Positions 59,488 to 64,000 of a DNA stretch of 64,000 bases are shown piece after piece. Position numbers and translations under genes: made by a program. Within the stretch, counting starts at the first letter, position 1. Each line of letters begins with the position of its first letter. The notes beneath the pieces were generated by a model, which was given only the letters and a program-made list of their open reading frames with translations, searched no databases and was not told the DNA's origin. Source of the stretch: Salvia splendens (lineage: Eukaryota > Streptophyta > Magnoliopsida > Lamiales > Lamiaceae); contig NC_056039.1 in assembly GCF_004379255.2 (NCBI RefSeq), positions 9,226,501 through 9,290,500 of the forward strand. Direction: 5' to 3'.

Positions 59488-61824
59488 TTTCTCCCCAATA
59501 ATTCGTCTGCAATAGCGAAATTAGCACCCTCGATAAACAACAAACCTTGGATCCACAATGTTGAGATGCAAAAGGAAGCTCATTTCTCAGTTTTCCATCA
59601 TCTCTCTCAGTACATAAATCCAGCTGGATTTGATTAAATGAAGGCAGTAGTGATTAAATTATACTACAGTAGAGTAGATGAATTGGCAGTGCGGGGAAAG
59701 GGGGATTTTATTAGCGGAGAAGGTGGCTGAAATCCGATCTCCATTGCAACACCATAGATATGGAATTTGGGTGAAGCTGACGGCTGCGCTTCAAACTAAT
59801 CATCGCATTTTCACTCACAATTTTATTCTTTTTCTGCTTCTGACATTTGAGCCAGCGTGTGCATTTATCTCTGTAATTTTCCTTTTATTTTAACAGCAAA
59901 ATAAAATAAAATTTTGGGATAGTTTGCAAGTAATTTCAAAAAAAAAGTTGGGAAAAAAGTTATTGCATTTCTAATCTCATTTTAAATCACATTTGCTTTT
60001 GTTGATCGACTCTTTTAATTTCCATCTCAGTAACTCATCTAATTATGTGTTACTTATAAAGTTAGTACATTAAATTTAAAAAAAGTCGTCATTCTAAAAA
60101 AAATAAAATAAAATTCAGATTATCCTAAAATAATGGAGTAGTAGTATTCCTTTTAATATACATTCCTAGTCATCAAATAAAGCTAGAACAATAAATGTAT
60201 AAAAAGTTCATATTTGAAATTTATTTGTCGGAAAACAATAGGAAAAGGAAGAACTAAAATAAATTTAATATTTTAAAGTTTGAATTGGGTTATTTATAAT
60301 AAAGAGAACCCATTGGAACGAAAAGTCATAATTAAATGCTCGTGGTTTTATTTGTTGGAAAAAACCTATCTAAATCACATAAAACAAATGAGTCCTTTTT
60401 CAAAAAGTCTACTAAATATAGGCAGACACGTTAATTTGATTTTTCACCGAATTATTCCTTAGAATTAATCTGGACATATAACAAATTCATTTATTACTAG
60501 TATTAAACCAAAGGGTGTAACTTTTATTTGTCTATTAAAATCTACTAAAAATCGTATAATTTAATTATCCATTATTGATGGGGGGTTGTAATTGGTTTCC
60601 AGCTTTTGTGGCGATGGACAGGAATACAGATTCATCAAACTTAGCTTCGGAGTTTGGACATTGGAGTAACGCACATGCAATTAATAATTTGTTACATACT
60701 AATATAATAGTATTATTTAATTTTTATAGTAAGACAAATTAGTTGGTATTTTTTACTATTTAATTTAAAAATTAACTGGAAACATGTGGAATTCAATAGA
60801 AATTGACTCTTAACCTTATGATGATGACGACGGCCGATGCATTAACTATTTATGACTTTGTAATTGGAACGACAATTACGTGCACATCCAAGTAGTCCAA
60901 TTACCAAATCTTGAAAATTAAAGAGAAAAAAAAGTGTGCGAAAACATTGGTCACTTACAACTTACAAGCATGGCAATAGACTAATTCAAAATTCATAACA
61001 GAAAGATATTAATACCAGTTTAATGAATTATTGTTAGTATATACGAGTATGAAATAGTATTCATTTATTTTATAATAATGTTTATGAAGTAGTTTTAATA
61101 TAAAATGGAGTACTTAAATTTGCCCATTATGCGCATGTACATTTTATCACTACTCTAAAAAAATTACACCTTTTAATTTATTTAAACTTTGTCCTTCATA
61201 AACAAAATCTTTCCCCACTTTTCGCTTTTTTATACTAATATCAAAATCTTTGACTATTATGAATTCCATAATTATAGGGGATTGATTATAATACAATTAT
61301 ATTTAAAAACCAAAAAATTGAGCGTTAATTGATTTATTTCTATTTAAATTATTTAAGGGTACATTAGTTAAAACATAAAATATGATCATAGAAAATAAAA
61401 ATAAAGATATTATGACATATAGATATTAATGACGATTTTTTTTAAAAAAATTTACTAGTATATAAAAATAAATTTTACACTAACTTTTTTCCATATGAAT
61501 TTTCTCTATAATTTCTCAAATTTGCACAAAGTTAAAACAAGACTTTAAATCATGAATAAAATCAGTACATAGAACAAGAAATAAGGATAAATAAATTTCG
61601 TATATATCGGTTCTAAGTTGTAACTAAGATAGAAGGAAAATGTCTAATAAAATTATACTCCTACATTATTCATCCACGGAAAAAAGGCCATTAGTTATTA
61701 AAAATTTTGTTGATTGTGTATGCTTAATTCGAAATTAAACAGTGGTGTTTACTTTAAGCGAAAGAAAAAGGTTAATCCTCAATATTTCTCCGCTTTCCGA
61801 TATTGCGATTTCTACTACGATTCG
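59488..61824. other. Spacer with trypsin-family promoter, no further gene seen
   Basis: The first 250 bases hold the leader and promoter of the minus-strand trypsin-family gene. Then follows AT-rich sequence without protein-like frames, repeats or recognised element ends, up to the RNase exon. Confidence 0.5.
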
Positions 61825-62057
61825 ATGGCTTCACTCCCCGCGCGCCTCAAAATTCAATGCATTGTCTTTGTAACTCTTTGGATCGGATCATCCAGTATTG
61901 CAGATACCAGTACTAGTTCGGATTTGGGGGAGTTGTTGGTGAAATCAAGCAATCAGCAGAGAGAATTTGATTTCTTCATGCTATCTTTTCTGTGGCCGGG
62001 AACAGCCTGCCTCTCATCCGATGGTGAATGCTGCCCCTCCAATGCCTGCTGTCGCCG
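61825..62057 (+). CDS. T2 ribonuclease (RNS2-like), first exon only
   Basis: From the ATG at 61825 to a GT donor at 62058. It encodes a signal peptide (RLKIQCIVFVTLWIGSSSIA), then SSNQQREFDFFMLSFLWPGT and ACLSSDGECCPSNACCR, the conserved N-terminal strand and disulfide region of plant class II T2 RNases such as RNS2, which degrade RNA in vacuole or ER. The two catalytic segments (with the active-site histidines, starting FTIHGLWP in relatives) should lie in later exons. I could not find them in the remaining 1.9 kb of the window, which contains a Mutator-like element. Either the first intron is long and the gene continues to the right, or this is a stranded exon. Confidence 0.75.
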
Positions 62058-62843
62058 GTAAATTCAATTTTCACTCCACCTTGTTATTGGACGCTTTTTC
62101 ATAAGTTCTAGATGATAACAACTGAATTGAGCTGAATGAGTCTTTGTATAGGATTCTTCTTTGAGGTCAATAGTTGTTGCTCTTTCTCAATAATCTCTGC
62201 TCAAATGTGGTTGGAATTGGTTCAGTTCAGTTATTCCCTACTTCAACTTCTTGCGCATTAATGGATTAGAAAAACAATTGCCAGTATACCATCAAGCACA
62301 CTGATGTGTTAAGCCTAATTTTTGAAGGAAGACAGACTATTTGCAGGTTTAGTTTGAAAGATTATATTCATGATTAAATATTACTACTATTATGTTTGGT
62401 TCATTAGATTGAATCTCACGATTTAATCCTAGAAGGATAATTATATGATAATGAGGCATAGCTACCCCCTCCAACTAAATTAATCCCGCAACTTAATCTT
62501 AGATGAATAATCATATGATAATGAGCCATGCAACCGAACAGCACCTTAGTGATCATCTATATTTATTTGTACTATTTCAATCTGATTTATGTGGAGGTGC
62601 TTTTACTGTACAATGCTTCGTTTCAATAGCTTGGCAGCCTTGGTTATAAATTCTTGGAGTTGGCTTTTTTATTGTTATACATTATGACTAGACCAGAAAA
62701 AATTGGGAGATGAAGATGAGAGATAGACTCACCACCAGTCACCACCCACAAAAACAATAAATCAAATAAGCGTTCTTGATAGGAAATTTTACGCGTTGAG
62801 AGATTTTAGAAGATAATGACATTAATATAAAAGGCTTATCCTC
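62058..62843 (+). other. Probable first intron of the RNase gene
   Basis: AT-rich sequence following a good GTAAAT donor, with no acceptor plus coding continuation recognised. Two similar AATCATATGATAATGAG stretches occur near 62431 and 62503. Confidence 0.4.
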
Positions 62844-63900
62844 TTGAGTAAAGGCCCAAAGTGGTCCTGAACATATGACGATTTTACGATTTTGGTTCTA
62901 AGCATTATCTTTTGAATTATTCGGTCCCTCGCAAATAAAAATGGGTCACATTTGGTCAATTTTTGACCGTTCCGTCAAATTTGACGGAAATTCCCCCCTC
63001 CAGCATCTTCGCCGCCAAGCTCCGCCATACCATCACCTTCGGTCCTCTTCCTCCCTCTTTCTATCTCTGCCATGTCCTTCTCTCGCTCTTTTCTTCTCAA
63101 TTAGAAGTTCCAAATTGAAACACGACCTTCTCGGTGTCATCCCCCTCTGCCTCAGAATCGATTTCGCGGCACCCTCATTTCTCCTCGGACATGTCGGCTT
63201 CCGACTCCCGGTGTTATGCCGCTGCTGCTCACCGTCAAGTCGTCGTCTCGCCTCCTCTCCCTCTCCCTCACCCTCGACCCCTCTATCGACCACCTCCCCC
63301 TCGCCCTCGCCGTCGTCCAGGCACCCTCCACTACGGCTGCTTCCCCCCGCCGCAGTTCCACCTCCTCCTCTCAAATCGAGGCTGCGGCAACACCGGAAGG
63401 CGGCGTCGTCGCTAATTTTTCCGGGAGATGAAATCGATCGGATACGCCCCCGATTGCGGCACCTGCAATTACCTATTTCTAACTCTTTCGAAAATCGTTC
63501 AATTTGGGGAAGCAGTGGAGGTGTTGAAAGGGATGCGGAGGGCGGAATGCGTCCCCGATTGCGACAGCTACGGGGGATTGATTGCTGAGTTGAGCGAGGC
63601 GAGGAAGGTGGACGTCGTGGCGGAGGTGGTGAGGGAGATGATGTAAGGAGGGGGTGAGGCTGAGGGATGAGACGGTGACGACGGTGGGTGAGGCTGAGGG
63701 ATGATGGAAGGTGGACGCCGTGGCGGAGGTGGTGAGGGAGGTTTGGGTTAGGGTTTCCGTCAAATTTGACGGAACCGTCCAAAATTGACCAAATGTGACC
63801 CGTTTTTATTTGTGAGGGACCGAATAATTCAAAAGATAATATTTTGGACCAAAATAAAAAAATCGCAATATGTTAAGGATCAAAATGGGGCTTTAGTCAA
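62844..63900. mobile_element. Mutator-like element carrying gene sequence (Pack-MULE)
   Basis: Terminal inverted repeats of about 148 bases, with TTGAGTAAAGGCCC on the left and TTGACTAAAGCCCC on the right complement. Both share TTATCTTTTGAATTATTCGG, CACATTTGGTCAATTTT and the palindromic CCGTCAAATTTGACGG. The interior is strikingly GC-rich against an AT-rich background and encodes part of a PPR protein. Long terminal repeats with captured host coding sequence are the Pack-MULE pattern. I could not read a clean 9-bp target duplication. Confidence 0.75.
63310..63646 (+). pseudogene. Captured pentatricopeptide-repeat (PPR) gene fragment
   Basis: In one frame the sequence reads GTLHYGCFPPPQFHLLLSN, then a stop near 63413, then FFREMKSIGYAPDCGTCNYL and LTLSKIVQFGEAVEVLKGMR, followed by CVPDCDSYGGLIAELSEARK and VVAEVVREMM, ending at a stop. 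This covers about two to three PPR units (MKSxGYxPDxxTxNYL and MRRAxCVPDxxSYxxLI are diagnostic). The 5' part is disturbed by indels. A stretch of the 3' end is duplicated at about 63700. PPR proteins bind organellar RNA; this copy has no intact start, so it is not a working gene. Confidence 0.8.
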
Positions 63901-64000
63901 TATTCTAATCTAATTAATTAAAGTGAAATTAAATAGGCAAACCCATCTTCTTGTTTATCCTTTTTGGGAAGCGATTCGTAAATCTGCTGTCGCTGTTCCA
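63901..64000. other. Right edge of the window, nothing recognised
   Basis: One hundred bases beyond the Pack-MULE. No exon or repeat can be assigned. Confidence 0.4.

Noticed and set aside
59248..59637. Plus-strand open frame over the first trypsin-family exon
   Set aside because: It is antisense to a conserved coding exon and has no recognisable domain.
63033..63782. A 249-codon open frame on the minus strand in the Pack-MULE
   Set aside because: It crosses the terminal repeat and is Pro/Ser/Arg low-complexity; the opposite strand carries the recognisable PPR sequence.
1..64000. CRISPR arrays, operons, riboswitches or prokaryotic islands
   Set aside because: Exon-intron genes and plant transposons throughout; no regularly spaced repeats with unique spacers were seen.

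Overview
This is a eukaryotic nuclear window from a dicotyledonous flowering plant. The genes have many short introns, the spacers are AT-rich, and there are chloroplast-targeted proteins and plant-only families (FRIGIDA-like, DUF707, class I formin). Stowaway, PIF/Harbinger, hAT, Mutator and Helitron pieces fill the spacers. Spacer style and protein sequences suggest an asterid, perhaps Lamiales; that is a guess, not a measurement.

Layout. Positions 1-31724 are gene-dense: a Pumilio RNA-binding protein (+, 5' end outside the window), a small chloroplast membrane protein (-), a DUF707 protein (-), a cluster of nested DNA transposons (9.3-11.5 kb), a small coiled-coil protein (+), a chloroplast alpha/beta hydrolase-fold protein (-), a TlyA/FtsJ-type rRNA methyltransferase (+), then a run of minus-strand genes: ATG10, rhodanese STR4A, the meiotic crossover protein ZIP4 and a FRIGIDA-like protein. 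A damaged acyl-CoA thioesterase gene (+) and an FH1-type formin (-) follow to 41864. From 42 to 57 kb there is no intact gene that I can support. That stretch holds a truncated Harbinger transposase between a 41-bp direct repeat, a Mutator-like element containing a Helitron end, a decayed Ty3/gypsy integrase, a broken SufE1 copy, a solo LTR, two Stowaway-like MITEs and a non-autonomous hAT element. The last 7 kb carry a trypsin-family gene (-), a lone first exon of a T2 ribonuclease (+) and a Mutator-like element carrying part of a pentatricopeptide-repeat gene.

How the genes relate. They do not form one pathway. As I recall Arabidopsis gene order, ZIP4, FRIGIDA-like, thioesterase and a formin are close neighbours at At5g483xx, while TlyA-like, rhodanese 4A and FH1 are close at At3g254xx-255xx. 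This window joins both sets, as expected for an ancestral block later duplicated and split. The gene part therefore looks like old, conserved order, and the accessory content is transposons and gene debris.

I found no convincing new biological system. The best leads are a thioesterase gene that lost an internal exon and took a tRNA-derived SINE, a hydrolase-fold protein lacking the catalytic nucleophile, a Mutator element carrying PPR sequence, a SufE1 copy without its catalytic core, and several transposons whose exact ends and target-site duplications can be read directly. Exons were assigned by eye from GT/AG signals, reading frame and family resemblance; summed exon lengths are multiples of three for every complete gene model.
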